DNA from: Lasioglossum baleicum
Lineage: Eukaryota; Arthropoda; Insecta; Hymenoptera; Halictidae
Assembly: GCF_051020765.1 (NCBI RefSeq)
Contig: NW_027469239.1
Coordinates: 62,001 to 126,000 of the forward strand
Length of the DNA stretch: 64,000 bases
Direction: 5' to 3'
Shown: in pieces, positions 40,153 to 53,319 of the stretch
How the letters are laid out: each line of letters begins with the position of its first letter
Position numbering within the stretch: the first letter of the stretch is position 1
The notes under the pieces: generated by a model
Databases searched by the model: none
Seen by the model: only the letters and a program-made list of their open reading frames with translations
What the model was told of the DNA's origin: nothing
Position numbers and translations under genes: made by a program

Positions 40153-41580
40153 GACTTTTTCATTGAACGTTATGCGTTATGCGATATGCGTTATGCGTTA
40201 TGCGTTATGCGTTATGCGTTATGCGTTATGCGTTATGCGTTATGCGTTATGCGTTATGCGTTATGCGTTATGCGTTATGCGTTATGCGTTATGCGTTATG
40301 CGTTATGCGTTATGCGTTATGCGTTATGCGTTATGCGTTATGCGTTATGCGTTATGCGTTATGCGTTATGCGTTATGCGTTATGCGTTATGCGTTATGCG
40401 TTATGCGTTATGCGTTATGCGTTATGCGTTATGCGTTATGCGTTATGCGTTATGCGTTATGCGTTATGCGTTATGCGTTATGCGTCATGCGTCATGCGTC
40501 ATGCGTTATGCGTTATGCGTTATGCGTTATGCGTTATGCGTTATGCGTTATGCGTTATGCGTTATGCGTTATGCGTTATGCGTTATGCGTTATGCGTTCT
40601 GCGTTATGCGTTATGCGTTATGCGTTATGCGTTATGCGTTATGCGTTATGCGTTATGCGTTATGCGTTATGCGTTATGCGTTATGCGTTATGCGTTATGC
40701 GTTATGCGTTATGCGTTATGCGTTATGCGTTATGCGTTATGCGTTATGCGTTATGCGTTATGCGTTATACGTTATGCGATATGCGTTATTCGTTATCCGC
40801 TATGCGTTATGCGTTATGCGTTATGCGTTATGCGTTATGCGTTATGCGTTATGCGTTATGCGTTATGCGTTATGCGTTATGCGTTATGCGTTATGCGTTA
40901 TGCGTTATGCGTTATGCGTTATGCGTTATGCGTTATGCGTTATGCGTCATGCGTCATGCGTCATGCGTTATGCGTTATGCGTTATGCGTTATGCGTTATG
41001 CGTTATGCGTTATGCGTTATGCGTTATGCGTTATGCGTTATGCGTTATGCGTTATGCGTTCTGCGTTATGCGTTATGCGTTATGCGTTATGCGTTATGCG
41101 TTATGCGTTATGCGTTATGCGTTATGCGTTATGCGTTATGCGTTATGCGTTATGCGTTATGCGTTATGCGTTATGCGTTATGCGTTATGCGTTATGCGTT
41201 ATGCGTTATGCGTTATGCGTTATGCGTTATGCGTTATGCGTTATGCGTTATGCGTTATGCGTTATGCGTTATGCGTTATGCGTTATGCGTTATGCGTTAT
41301 GCGTTATGCGTTATGCGTTATACGTTATGCGATATGCGTTATTCGTTATCCGTTATGCGTTATGCGTTATGCGTTATGCGTTATACGTTATCCGTTATGC
41401 GTTACGCGTTATGCGTTATGCGTTATGCGTTATGCGTTAAGCGTTATACGTTATGCGTTATGCGTTATGCGGTATGCGTTATGCGTTCTGCGTTCTGCGT
41501 TATGCGTTATGCGTTATGCGTTATGCGTTATGTGTTATGCGTTGTGCTTTACGGGTTATGCGATATGCGTTATGCGTTAT
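40153..41580 (+). repeat. Family B long unit with deleted 5C pair
   Basis: 1,428 bases. Two sets of three 5C units, each followed by a single 6C, with ccgctat at 40797 between them. At 41469 a unique 4G unit (gcggtat) stands where the pure run and 5C pair normally precede the double 6C (41483). Several heptamers are absent compared with other copies, without loss of register. Confidence 0.84.
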
Positions 41581-43246
41581 GACTTTTTCATTGAACGTTA
41601 TGCGTTATGCGATATGCGTTATGCGTTATGCGTTATGCGTTATGCGTTATGCGTTATGCGTTATGCGTTATGCGTTATGCGTTATGCGTTATGCGTTATG
41701 CGTTATGCGTTATGCGTTATGCGTTATGCGTTATGCGTTATGCGTTATGCGTTATGCGTTATGCGTTATGCGTTATGCGTTATGCGTTATGCGTTATGCG
41801 TTATGCGTTATGCGTTATGCGTTATGCGTTATGCGTTATGCGTTATGCGTTATGCGTTATGCGTTATGCGTTATGCGTTATGCGTTATGCGTTATGCGTT
41901 ATGCGTTATGCGTTATGCGTTATGCGTTATGCGTTATGCGTTATGCGTTATGCGTTATGCGTTATGCGTTATGCGTTATGCGTTATGCGTTATGCGTTAT
42001 GCGTTATGCGTTATGCGTTATGCGTTATGCGTTATGCGTTATGCGTTATGCGTTATGCGTTATGCGTTATGCGTTATGCGTTATGCGTTATGCGTTATGC
42101 GTTATGCGTTATGCGTTATGCGTTATGCGTTATGCGTTATGCGTTATGCGTTATGCGTTATGCGTTATGCGTTATGCGTTATGCGTTATGCGTTATGCGT
42201 TATGCGTTATGCGTTATGCGTTATGCGTTATGCGTTAAGCGTTATGCGTTACGCGTTACGCGTTATGCGTTATGCGTTATGCGTTATGCGTTATGCGTTA
42301 TGCGTTATGTGTTATGCGTTATGCGTTAAGCGTTATACGTTATGCGTTATGCGTTATGCGTTATGTGTTATGCGTTATGCGTTATGTGTTATGCGTTGTG
42401 CTTTACGGGTTATGCGATATGCGTTATGCGTTATGACTTTTTCATTGAACGTTATGCGTTATGCGATATGCGTTATGCGTTATGCGTCATGCGTTATGCG
42501 TTATGCGTTATGCGTTATGCGTTATGCGTTATGCGTTATGCGTTATGCGTTATGCGTTATGCGTTATGCGTTATGCGTTATGCGTTATGCGTTATGCGTT
42601 CTGCGTTATGCGTTATGCGTTATGCGTTATGCGTTATGCGTTATGCGTTATGCGTTATGCGTTATGCGTTATGCGTTATGCGTTATGCGTTATGCGTTAT
42701 GCGTTATGCGTTATGCGTTATACGTTATGCGATATGCGTTATTCGTTATCCGTTATGCGTTATGCGTTATGCGTTATGCGTTATGCGTTATGCGTTATGC
42801 GTTATGCGTTATGCGTTATGCGTTATGCGTTATGCGTTATGCGTTATGCGTTATGCGTTATGCGTTATGCGTTACGCGTTACGCGTTACGCGTTATGCGT
42901 TATGCGTTATGCGTTATGCGTTATGCGTTATGCGTTATGCGTTATGCGTTATGCGTTATGCGTTATGCGTTATGCGTTATGCGTTATGCGTTATGCGTTA
43001 TGGGTTATGCGTTATGCGTTATGCGTTATGCGTTATACGTTATGCGATATGCGTTATTCGTTATCCGTTATGCGTTATGCGTTATGCGTTATGCGTTATG
43101 CGTTATGCGTTATGCGTTATGCGTTATGCGTTATGCGTTATGCGTTATGCGTTATGCGTTATGCGTTATGTGTTATGCGTTATGCGTTATGCGTTATGTG
43201 TTATGCGTTGTGCTTTACGGGTTATGCGATATGCGTTATGCGTTAT
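41581..43246 (+). repeat. Two family B units
   Basis: Boxes at 41581 and 42435 (854 and 812 bases). The first has 4A, then 88 perfect copies (41,616-42,231), a 7A unit at 42232, two 7C units and the short-unit ending. The second has 5C, single 6C, 1A/4A/1T/1C, three 7C, 2G, 1A/4A/1T/1C and 2T. Confidence 0.85.
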
Positions 43247-44016
43247 GACTTTTTCATTGAACGTTATGCGTTATGCGATATGCGTTATGCGTTATGCGTT
43301 ATGCGTTATGCGTTATGCGTTATGCGTTATGCGTTATGCGTTATGCGTTATGCGTTATGCGTTATGCGTTATGCGTTATGCGTTATGCGTTATGCGTTAT
43401 GCGTTATGCGTTATGCGTTATGCGTTATGCGTTATGCGTTATGCGTTATGCGTTATGCGTTATGCGTTATGCGTTATGCGTTATGCGTTATGCGTTATGC
43501 GTTATGCGTTATGCGTTATGCGTTATGCGTTATGCGTTATGCGTTATGCGTTATGCGTTATGCGTTATGCGTTATGCGTTATGCGTTATGCGTTATGCGT
43601 TATGCGTTATACGTTATGCGATATGCGTTATTCGTTATCCGCTATGCGTTATGCGTTATGCGTTATGCGTTATGCGTTATGCGTTATGCGTTATGCGTTA
43701 TGCGTTATGCGTTATGCGTTATGCGTTATGCGTTATGCGTTATGCGTTATGCGTTATGCGTTATGCGTTATGCGTTATGCGTTATGCGTTATGCGTTATG
43801 CGTTATGCGTTATGCGTTATGCGTTATGCGTTATGCGTCATGCGTCATGCGTCATGCGTTATGCGTTATGCGTTATGCGTTATGCGTTATGCGTTATGCG
43901 TTATGCGTTATGCGTTATGCGTTATGCGTTATGCGTTATGCGTTATGCGTTATGCGTTATGCGTTATGCGTAATGCGTTATGCGTTATGCGTTATGCGTT
44001 ATGCGTAATGCGTTAT
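43247..44016 (+). repeat. Last family B unit before family C
   Basis: B-type box at 43247, long pure run, 1A/4A/1T followed by ccgctat at 43639, three 5C units near 43,838, then 5A units leading directly into the header at 44017. There is no closing box. The same arrangement recurs at 49365-50148. Confidence 0.86.
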
Positions 44017-45458
44017 GAGTAATGTGTCATGCGTTATGCGTTATGGACTATGCTTTATGCGTTATGCGTTGTGGGTTATCCGTTATGCGTCATGCGTTAT
44101 GCGTTATGCGTTATGCGTTATGCGTTATGCGTTATGCGTTATGCGTTATGCGTTATGCGTTATGCGTTATGCGTTATGCGTTATGCGTTATGCGTTATGC
44201 GTTATGCGTTATGCGTTATGCGTTATGCGTTATGCGTTATGCGTTATGCGTTATGCGTTATGCGTTATGCGTTATGCGTTATGCGTTATGCGTTATGCGT
44301 TAGGCGTTATGCGTTATGCGTTATGCGTTATGCGTTATGCGTTATGCGTTATGCGTTATGCGTTATGCGTTATGCGTTATGCGTTATGCGTTATGCGTTA
44401 TGCGTTATGCGTTATGCGTTATGCGTTATGCGTTATGCGTTATGCGTTATGCGTTATGCGTTATGCGTTATGCGTTATGCGTTATGCGTTATGCGTTATG
44501 CGTTATGCGTTATGCGTTATGCGTTATGCGTTATGCGTTATGCGTTATGCGTTATGCGTTATGCGTTATGCGTTATGCGTTATGCGTTATGCGTTATGCG
44601 TTATGCGTTATGCGTAATGCGTTATGCATTATGCGTTATGCGTTATGCGTAATGCGTTATGAGTAATGTGTCATGCGTTATGCGTTATGGACTGTGCTTT
44701 ATGCGTTATGCGTTGTGGGTTATCCGTTATGCGTCATGCGTTATGCGTAATGCGTTATGAGTAATGTGTCATGCGTTATGCGTTATGGACTATGCTTTAT
44801 GCGTTATGCGTTGTGGGTTATCCGTTATGCGTCATGCGTTATGCGTTATGCGTTATGCGTTATGCGTTATGCGTTATGCGTTATGCGTTATGCGTTATGC
44901 GTTATGCGTTATGCGTTATGCGTTATGCGTTATGCGTTATGCGTTATGCGTTATGCGTTATGCGTTATGCGTTATGCGTTATGCGTTATGCGTTATGCGT
45001 TATGCGTTATGCGTTATGCGTTATGCGTTAGGCGTTATGCGTTATGCGTTATGCGTTATGCGTTATGCGTTATGCGTTATGCGTTATGCGTTATGCGTTA
45101 TGCGTTATGCGTTATGCGTTATGCGTTATGCGTTATGCGTTATGCGTTATGCGTTATGCGTTATGCGTTATGCGTTATGCGTTATGCGTTATGCGTTATG
45201 CGTTATGCGTTATGCGTTATGCGTTATGCGTTATGCGTTATGCGTTATGCGTTATGCGTTATGCGTTATGCGTTATGCGTTATGCGTTATGCGTTATGCG
45301 TTATGCGTTATGCGTTATGCGTTATGCGTTATGCGTTATGCGTTATGCGTTATGCGTTATGCGTTATGCGTTATGCGTTATGCGTTATGCGTTATGCGTT
45401 ATGCGTTATGCGTAATGCGTTATGCATTATGCGTTATGCGTTATGCGTAATGCGTTAT
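44017..45458 (+). repeat. Family C units with a 98-base header doublet
   Basis: Headers at 44017 (ggactat), 44661 (ggactgt) and 44759 (ggactat). The interval between the last two is 98 bases, 14 heptamers. Long runs carry 7G units at 44297 and 45025. Each run ends with 5A, 3A, 5A and no box. Confidence 0.88.
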
Positions 45459-46515
45459 GAGTAATGTGTCATGCGTTATGCGTTATGGACTGTGCTTTAT
45501 GCGTTATGCGTTGTGGGTTATCCGTTATGCGTCATGCGTTATGCGTTATGCGTTATGCGTTATGCGTTATGCGTTATGCGTTATGCGTTATGCGTTATGC
45601 GTTATGCGTTATGCGTTATGCGTTATGCGTTATGCGTTATGCGTTATGCGTTATGCGTTATGCGTTATGCGTTATGCGTTATGCGTTATGCGTTATGCGT
45701 TATGCGTTATGCGTTATGCGTTATGCGTTATGCGTTATGCGTTATGCGTTATGCGTTATGCGTTATGCGTTATGCGTTATGCGTTATGCGTTATCCGTTA
45801 TGCGTTACGCGTTATGCGTTATGCGTTATGCGTTATGCGTTAAGCGTTATACGTTATCCGTTATGCGTTACGCGTTATGCGTTATGCGTTATGCGTTATG
45901 CGTTAAGCGTTATACGTTATGCGTTATGCGTTATGCGTTATGCGTTATGCGTTATGCGTTATGCGTTATGCGTCATGCGTTAAGCGTTATACGTTATGCG
46001 TTATGCGTTATGCGTTATGCGTTATGCGTTATGCGTTATGCGTTATGCGTTATGCGTTATGCGTTATGCGTTATGCGTTATGCGTTATGCGTTATGCGTT
46101 ATGCGTTATGCGTTATGCGTTATGCGTTATGCGTTATGCGTTATGCGTTATGCGTTATGCGTTATGCGTTATGCGTTATGCGTTATGCGTTATGCGTTAT
46201 GCGTTAGGCGTTATGCGTTATGCGTTATGCGTTATGCGTTATGCGTTATGCGTTATGCGTTATGCGTTATGCGTTATGCGTTATGCGTTATGCGTTATGC
46301 GTTATGCGTTATGCGTTATGCGTTATGCGTTATACGTTATGCGTTATGCGTTATGCGTTATGCGTTATGCGTTATGCGTTATGCGTTATGCGTTATGCGT
46401 TATGCGTTATGCGTTATGCGTTATGCGTTATGCGTTATGCGTTATGCGTTATGCGTTATGCGTTATGCGTAATGCGTTATGCATTATGCGTTATGCGTTA
46501 TGCGTAATGCGTTAT
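45459..46515 (+). repeat. Family C unit with the 1C-7C/7A-1A ladder
   Basis: 1,057 bases, ggactgt header. After a pure run comes a ladder from 45,795: 1C, 7C, four pure, 7A, pure, 1A, then the same again. A 5C/7A/1A string follows. A 7G unit lies at 46201 and a 1A near 46,331. The ladder recurs at about 47,713, 52,710, 54,180, 56,090, 56,590, 57,870 and 61,690. Confidence 0.86.
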
Positions 46516-47313
46516 GAGTAATGTGTCATGCGTTATGCGTTATGGACTGTGCTTTATGCGTTATGCGTTGTGGGTTATCCGTTATGCGTCATGCGTTATG
46601 CGTAATGCGTTATGAGTAATGTGTCATGCGTTATGCGTTATGGACTATGCTTTATGCGTTATGCGTTGTGGGTTATCCGTTATGCGTCATGCGTTATGCG
46701 TTATGCGTTATGCGTTATGCGTTATGCGTTATGCGTTATGCGTTATGCGTTATGCGTTATGCGTTATGCGTTATGCGTTATGCGTTATGCGTTATGCGTT
46801 ATGCGTTATGCGTTATGCGTTATGCGTTATGCGTTATGCGTTATGCGTTATGCGTTATGCGTTATGCGTTATGCGTTAGGCGTTATGCGTTATGCGTTAT
46901 GCGTTATGCGTTATGCGTTATGCGTTATGCGTTATGCGTTATGCGTTATGCGTTATGCGTTATGCGTTATGCGTTATGCGTTATGCGTTATGCGTTATGC
47001 GTTATGCGTTATGCGTTATGCGTTATGCGTTATGCGTTATGCGTTATGCGTTATGCGTTATGCGTTATGCGTTATGCGTTATGCGTTATGCGTTATGCGT
47101 TATGCGTTATGCGTTATGCGTTATGCGTTATGCGTTATGCGTTATGCGTTATGCGTTATGCGTTATGCGTTATGCGTTATGCGTTATGCGTTATGCGTTA
47201 TGCGTTATGCGTTATGCGTTATGCGTTATGCGTTATGCGTTATGCGTTATGCGTTATGCGTTATGCGTAATGCGTTATGCATTATGCGTTATGCGTTATG
47301 CGTAATGCGTTAT
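46516..47313 (+). repeat. Second 98-base header doublet and long unit
   Basis: Headers at 46516 (ggactgt) and 46614 (ggactat), 7G at 46873, and the next header at 47314. Each of these three headers lies exactly 1,855 bases after its counterpart at 44661, 44759 and 45459. Confidence 0.9.
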
Positions 47314-48699
47314 GAGTAATGTGTCATGCGTTATGCGTTATGGACTGTGCTTTATGCGTTATGCGTTGTGGGTTATCCGTTATGCGTCATGCGTTATGCG
47401 TTATGCGTTATGCGTTATGCGTTATGCGTTATGCGTTATGCGTTATGCGTTATGCGTTATGCGTTATGCGTTATGCGTTATGCGTTATGCGTTATGCGTT
47501 ATGCGTTATGCGTTATGCGTTATGCGTTATGCGTTATGCGTTATGCGTTATGCGTTATGCGTTATGCGTTATGCGTTATGCGTTATGCGTTATGCGTTAT
47601 GCGTTATGCGTTATGCGTTATGCGTTATGCGTTATGCGTTATGCGTTATGCGTTATGCGTTATGCGTTATGCGTTATGCGTTATGCGTTATGCGTTATGC
47701 GTTATGCGTTATCCGTTATGCGTTACGCGTTATGCGTTATGCGTTATGCGTTATGCGTTAAGCGTTATACGTTATCCGTTATGCGTTACGCGTTATGCGT
47801 TATGCGTTATGCGTTATGCGTTAAGCGTTATACGTTATGCGTTATGCGTTATGCGTTATGCGTTATGCGTTATGCGTTATGCGTTATGCGTCATGCGTTA
47901 AGCGTTATACGTTATGCGTTATGCGTTATGCGTTATGCGTTATGCGTTATGCGTTATGCGTTATGCGTTATGCGTTATGCGTTATGCGTTATGCGTTATG
48001 CGTTATGCGTTATGCGTTATGCGTTATGCGTTATGCGTTATGCGTTATGCGTTATGCGTTATGCGTTATGCGTTATGCGTTATGCGTTATGCGTTATGCG
48101 TTATGCGTTATGCGTTATGCGTTATGCGTTATGCGTTATGCGTTATGCGTTATGCGTTATGCGTTATGCGTTATGCGTTATGCGTTATGCGTTATGCGTT
48201 ATGCGTTATGCGTTATGCGTTATGCGTTATGCGTTATGCGTTATGCGTTATGCGTTATGCGTTATGCGTTATGCGTTATGCGTTATGCGTTATGCGTTAT
48301 GCGTTATGCGTTATGCGTTATGCGTTATGCGTTATGCGTTATGCGTTATGCGTTATGCGTTATGCGTTATGCGTTATGCGTTATGCGTTATGCGTTATGC
48401 GTTATGCGTTATGCGTTATGCGTTATGCGTTATGCGTTATGCGTTATGCGTTATGCGTTATGCGTTATGCGTTATGCGTTATGCGTTATGCGTTATGCGT
48501 TATGCGTTACGCGTTACGCGTTACGCGTTATGCGTTATGCGTTATGCGTTATGCGTTATGCGTTATGCGTTATGTGTTATGCGTTATGCGTTAAGCGTTA
48601 TACGTTATGCGTTATGCGTTATGCGTTATGTGTTATGCGTTATGCGTTATGTGTTATGCGTTGTGCTTTACGGGTTATGCGATATGCGTTATGCGTTAT
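47314..48699 (+). repeat. Family C header unit passing into family B
   Basis: ggactgt header, ladder from 47713, then 84 perfect copies (47,916-48,503). Three 7C units at 48504, 2T, 7A/1A and the 3T7C prelude follow, so the right part is a family B short-unit ending before the B box at 48700. Confidence 0.86.
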
Positions 48700-50148
48700 G
48701 ACTTTTTCATTGAACGTTATGCGTTATGCGATATGCGTTATGCGTTATGCGTCATGCGTTATGCGTTATGCGTTATGCGTTATGCGTTATGCGTTATGCG
48801 TTATGCGTTATGCGTTATGCGTTATGCGTTATGCGTTATGCGTTATGCGTTATGCGTTATGCGTTATGCGTTATGCGTTATGCGTTCTGCGTTATGCGTT
48901 ATGCGTTATGCGTTATGCGTTATGCGTTATGCGTTATGCGTTATGCGTTATGCGTTATGCGTTATGCGTTATGCGTTATGCGTTATGCGTTATGCGTTAT
49001 GCGTTACGCGTTACGCGTTACGCGTTATGCGTTATGCGTTATGCGTTATGCGTTATGCGTTATGCGTTATGCGTTATGCGTTATGCGTTATGCGTTATGC
49101 GTTATGCGTTATGCGTTATGCGTTATGCGTTATGGGTTATGCGTTATGCGTTATGCGTTATGCGTTATACGTTATGCGATATGCGTTATTCGTTATCCGT
49201 TATGCGTTATGCGTTATGCGTTATGCGTTATGCGTTATGCGTTATGCGTTATGCGTTATGCGTTATGCGTTATGCGTTATGCGTTATGTGTTATGCGTTA
49301 TGCGTTATGCGTTATGTGTTATGCGTTGTGCTTTACGGGTTATGCGATATGCGTTATGCGTTATGACTTTTTCATTGAACGTTATGCGTTATGCGATATG
49401 CGTTATGCGTTATGCGTTATGCGTTATGCGTTATGCGTTATGCGTTATGCGTTATGCGTTATGCGTTATGCGTTATGCGTTATGCGTTATGCGTTATGCG
49501 TTATGCGTTATGCGTTATGCGTTATGCGTTATGCGTTATGCGTTATGCGTTATGCGTTATGCGTTATGCGTTATGCGTTATGCGTTATGCGTTATGCGTT
49601 ATGCGTTATGCGTTATGCGTTATGCGTTATGCGTTATGCGTTATGCGTTATGCGTTATGCGTTATGCGTTATGCGTTATGCGTTATGCGTTATGCGTTAT
49701 GCGTTATGCGTTATGCGTTATACGTTATGCGATATGCGTTATTCGTTATCCGCTATGCGTTATGCGTTATGCGTTATGCGTTATGCGTTATGCGTTATGC
49801 GTTATGCGTTATGCGTTATGCGTTATGCGTTATGCGTTATGCGTTATGCGTTATGCGTTATGCGTTATGCGTTATGCGTTATGCGTTATGCGTTATGCGT
49901 TATGCGTTATGCGTTATGCGTTATGCGTTATGCGTTATGCGTTATGCGTTATGCGTTATGCGTCATGCGTCATGCGTCATGCGTTATGCGTTATGCGTTA
50001 TGCGTTATGCGTTATGCGTTATGCGTTATGCGTTATGCGTTATGCGTTATGCGTTATGCGTTATGCGTTATGCGTTATGCGTTATGCGTTATGCGTTATG
50101 CGTAATGCGTTATGCGTTATGCGTTATGCGTTATGCGTAATGCGTTAT
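48700..50148 (+). repeat. Family B block re-copied within family C
   Basis: B-type boxes at 48700 and 49365. Order: 5C, single 6C, three 7C, 2G, 1A/4A/1T/1C, 2T, box, pure run, 1A/4A/1T, ccgctat at 49750, three 5C, and 5A lead-in to the header at 50149. Matches 42435-44016, minus one internal 1A/4A/1T/1C string. Confidence 0.87.
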
Positions 50149-52353
50149 GAGTAATGTGTCATGCGTTATGCGTTATGGACTATGCTTTATGCGTTATGCG
50201 TTGTGGGTTATCCGTTATGCGTCATGCGTTATGCGTTATGCGTTATGCGTTATGCGTTATGCGTTATGCGTTATGCGTTATGCGTTATGCGTTATGCGTT
50301 ATGCGTTATGCGTTATGCGTTATGCGTTATGCGTTATGCGTTATGCGTTATGCGTTATGCGTTATGCGTTATGCGTTATGCGTTATGCGTTATGCGTTAT
50401 GCGTTATGCGTTATGCGTTATGCGTTATGCGTTATGCGTTAGGCGTTATGCGTTATGCGTTATGCGTTATGCGTTATGCGTTATGCGTTATGCGTTATGC
50501 GTTATGCGTTATGCGTTATGCGTTATGCGTTATGCGTTATGCGTTATGCGTTATGCGTTATGCGTTATGCGTTATGCGTTATGCGTTATGCGTTATGCGT
50601 TATGCGTTATGCGTTATGCGTTATGCGTTATGCGTTATGCGTTATGCGTTATGCGTTATGCGTTATGCGTTATGCGTTATGCGTTATGCGTTATGCGTTA
50701 TGCGTAATGCGTTATGCATTATGCGTTATGCGTTATGCGTAATGCGTTATGAGTAATGTGTCATGCGTTATGCGTTATGGACTGTGCTTTATGCGTTATG
50801 CGTTGTGGGTTATCCGTTATGCGTCATGCGTTATGCGTAATGCGTTATGAGTAATGTGTCATGCGTTATGCGTTATGGACTATGCTTTATGCGTTATGCG
50901 TTGTGGGTTATCCGTTATGCGTCATGCGTTATGCGTTATGCGTTATGCGTTATGCGTTATGCGTTATGCGTTATGCGTTATGCGTTATGCGTTATGCGTT
51001 ATGCGTTATGCGTTATGCGTTATGCGTTATGCGTTATGCGTTATGCGTTATGCGTTATGCGTTATGCGTTATGCGTTATGCGTTATGCGTTATGCGTTAT
51101 GCGTTATGCGTTATGCGTTATGCGTTAGGCGTTATGCGTTATGCGTTATGCGTTATGCGTTATGCGTTATGCGTTATGCGTTATGCGTTATGCGTTATGC
51201 GTTATGCGTTATGCGTTATGCGTTATGCGTTATGCGTTATGCGTTATGCGTTATGCGTTATGCGTTATGCGTTATGCGTTATGCGTTATGCGTTATGCGT
51301 TATGCGTTATGCGTTATGCGTTATGCGTTATGCGTTATGCGTTATGCGTTATGCGTTATGCGTTATGCGTTATGCGTTATGCGTTATGCGTTATGCGTTA
51401 TGCGTTATGCGTTATGCGTTATGCGTTATGCGTTATGCGTTATGCGTTATGCGTTATGCGTTATGCGTTATGCGTAATGCGTTATGCATTATGCGTTATG
51501 CGTTATGCGTAATGCGTTATGAGTAATGTGTCATGCGTTATGCGTTATGGACTGTGCTTTATGCGTTATGCGTTGTGGGTTATCCGTTATGCGTCATGCG
51601 TTATGCGTAATGCGTTATGAGTAATGTGTCATGCGTTATGCGTTATGGACTATGCTTTATGCGTTATGCGTTGTGGGTTATCCGTTATGCGTCATGCGTT
51701 ATGCGTTATGCGTTATGCGTTATGCGTTATGCGTTATGCGTTATGCGTTATGCGTTATGCGTTATGCGTTATGCGTTATGCGTTATGCGTTATGCGTTAT
51801 GCGTTATGCGTTATGCGTTATGCGTTATGCGTTATGCGTTATGCGTTATGCGTTATGCGTTATGCGTTATGCGTTATGCGTTATGCGTTAGGCGTTATGC
51901 GTTATGCGTTATGCGTTATGCGTTATGCGTTATGCGTTATGCGTTATGCGTTATGCGTTATGCGTTATGCGTTATGCGTTATGCGTTATGCGTTATGCGT
52001 TATGCGTTATGCGTTATGCGTTATGCGTTATGCGTTATGCGTTATGCGTTATGCGTTATGCGTTATGCGTTATGCGTTATGCGTTATGCGTTATGCGTTA
52101 TGCGTTATGCGTTATGCGTTATGCGTTATGCGTTATGCGTTATGCGTTATGCGTTATGCGTTATGCGTTATGCGTTATGCGTTATGCGTTATGCGTTATG
52201 CGTTATGCGTTATGCGTTATGCGTTATGCGTTATGCGTTATGCGTTATGCGTTATGCGTTATGCGTTATGCGTTATGCGTTATGCGTTATGCGTTATGCG
52301 TTATGCGTAATGCGTTATGCATTATGCGTTATGCGTTATGCGTAATGCGTTAT
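50149..52353 (+). repeat. Family C: two 98-base header doublets in series
   Basis: Headers at 50149, then 50751/50849 and 51521/51619. The doublets repeat at exactly 770 bases. In each the first header has ggactgt and the second ggactat. 7G units stand at 50436, 51122 and 51885. Confidence 0.9.
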
Positions 52354-53319
52354 GAGTAATGTGTCATGCGTTATGCGTTATGGACTGTGCTTTATGCGTT
52401 ATGCGTTGTGGGTTATCCGTTATGCGTCATGCGTTATGCGTTATGCGTTATGCGTTATGCGTTATGCGTTATGCGTTATGCGTTATGCGTTATGCGTTAT
52501 GCGTTATGCGTTATGCGTTATGCGTTATGCGTTATGCGTTATGCGTTATGCGTTATGCGTTATGCGTTATGCGTTATGCGTTATGCGTTATGCGTTATGC
52601 GTTATGCGTTATGCGTTATGCGTTATGCGTTATGCGTTATGCGTTATGCGTTATGCGTTATGCGTTATGCGTTATGCGTTATGCGTTATGCGTTATGCGT
52701 TATGCGTTATCCGTTATGCGTTACGCGTTATGCGTTATGCGTTATGCGTTATGCGTTAAGCGTTATACGTTATCCGTTATGCGTTACGCGTTATGCGTTA
52801 TGCGTTATGCGTTATGCGTTAAGCGTTATACGTTATGCGTTATGCGTTATGCGTTATGCGTTATGCGTTATGCGTTATGCGTTATGCGTCATGCGTTAAG
52901 CGTTATACGTTATGCGTTATGCGTTATGCGTTATGCGTTATGCGTTATGCGTTATGCGTTATGCGTTATGCGTTATGCGTTATGCGTTATGCGTTATGCG
53001 TTATGCGTTATGCGTTATGCGTTATGCGTTATGCGTTATGCGTTATGCGTTATGCGTTATGCGTTATGCGTTATGCGTTATGCGTTATGCGTTATGCGTT
53101 ATGCGTTATGCGTTATGCGTTATGCGTTATGCGTTATGCGTTATGCGTTATGCGTTATGCGTTATGCGTTATGAGTTATGCGTTATGCGTTTTGCGTTAT
53201 GCGTTATGCGTTATGCGTTATGCGTTATGCGTTATGCGTTATGCGTTATGCGTTATGCGTTATGCGTTATGAGTAATGTGTCATGCATTATGCGTTATGC
53301 GTTATGCGTAATGCGTTAT
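52354..53319 (+). repeat. Family C ladder unit and first 49-base header doublet
   Basis: ggactgt header, ladder from about 52,710, pure run, gagttat at 53173 and gcgtttt at 53187. A short header core at 53271 is followed directly by 3A and 5A, and the next core is at 53320, 49 bases on. The same ending recurs at 54580-54734 and 57359-57513. Confidence 0.88.

Larger units (their letters stand above)
15611..49378 (+). repeat. 14-base box gactttttcattga, B-type (followed by ACG), 26 copies
   Basis: Starts: 15611, 16080, 17242, 18516, 19013, 20140, 24179, 25236, 25726, 26370, 26853, 27945, 29555, 31109, 31606, 33244, 33713, 34553, 38424, 39299, 40153, 41581, 42435, 43247, 48700, 49365. The core equals the A-type, but the next unit is 1A (acgttat), then a pure unit, then usually 4A, and no header follows. 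All have the 3T7C prelude. This linked change separates family B from family A. Confidence 0.93.
23997..49756 (+). repeat. ccgctat marker unit, 5 copies
   Basis: Copies at 23997, 37570, 40797, 43639 and 49750. Each directly follows a 1A, 4A, pure, 1T string whose next unit elsewhere in family B is plain 1C. It is a second-step mutation shared by five dispersed places, so those places are copies of one another. Confidence 0.9.

Noticed and set aside
2255..49378. CENP-B box in the prelude (tttacggg)
   Set aside because: CGGG is present, but the TTCG half and the spaced A of the known CENP-B consensus are not at the required distance.
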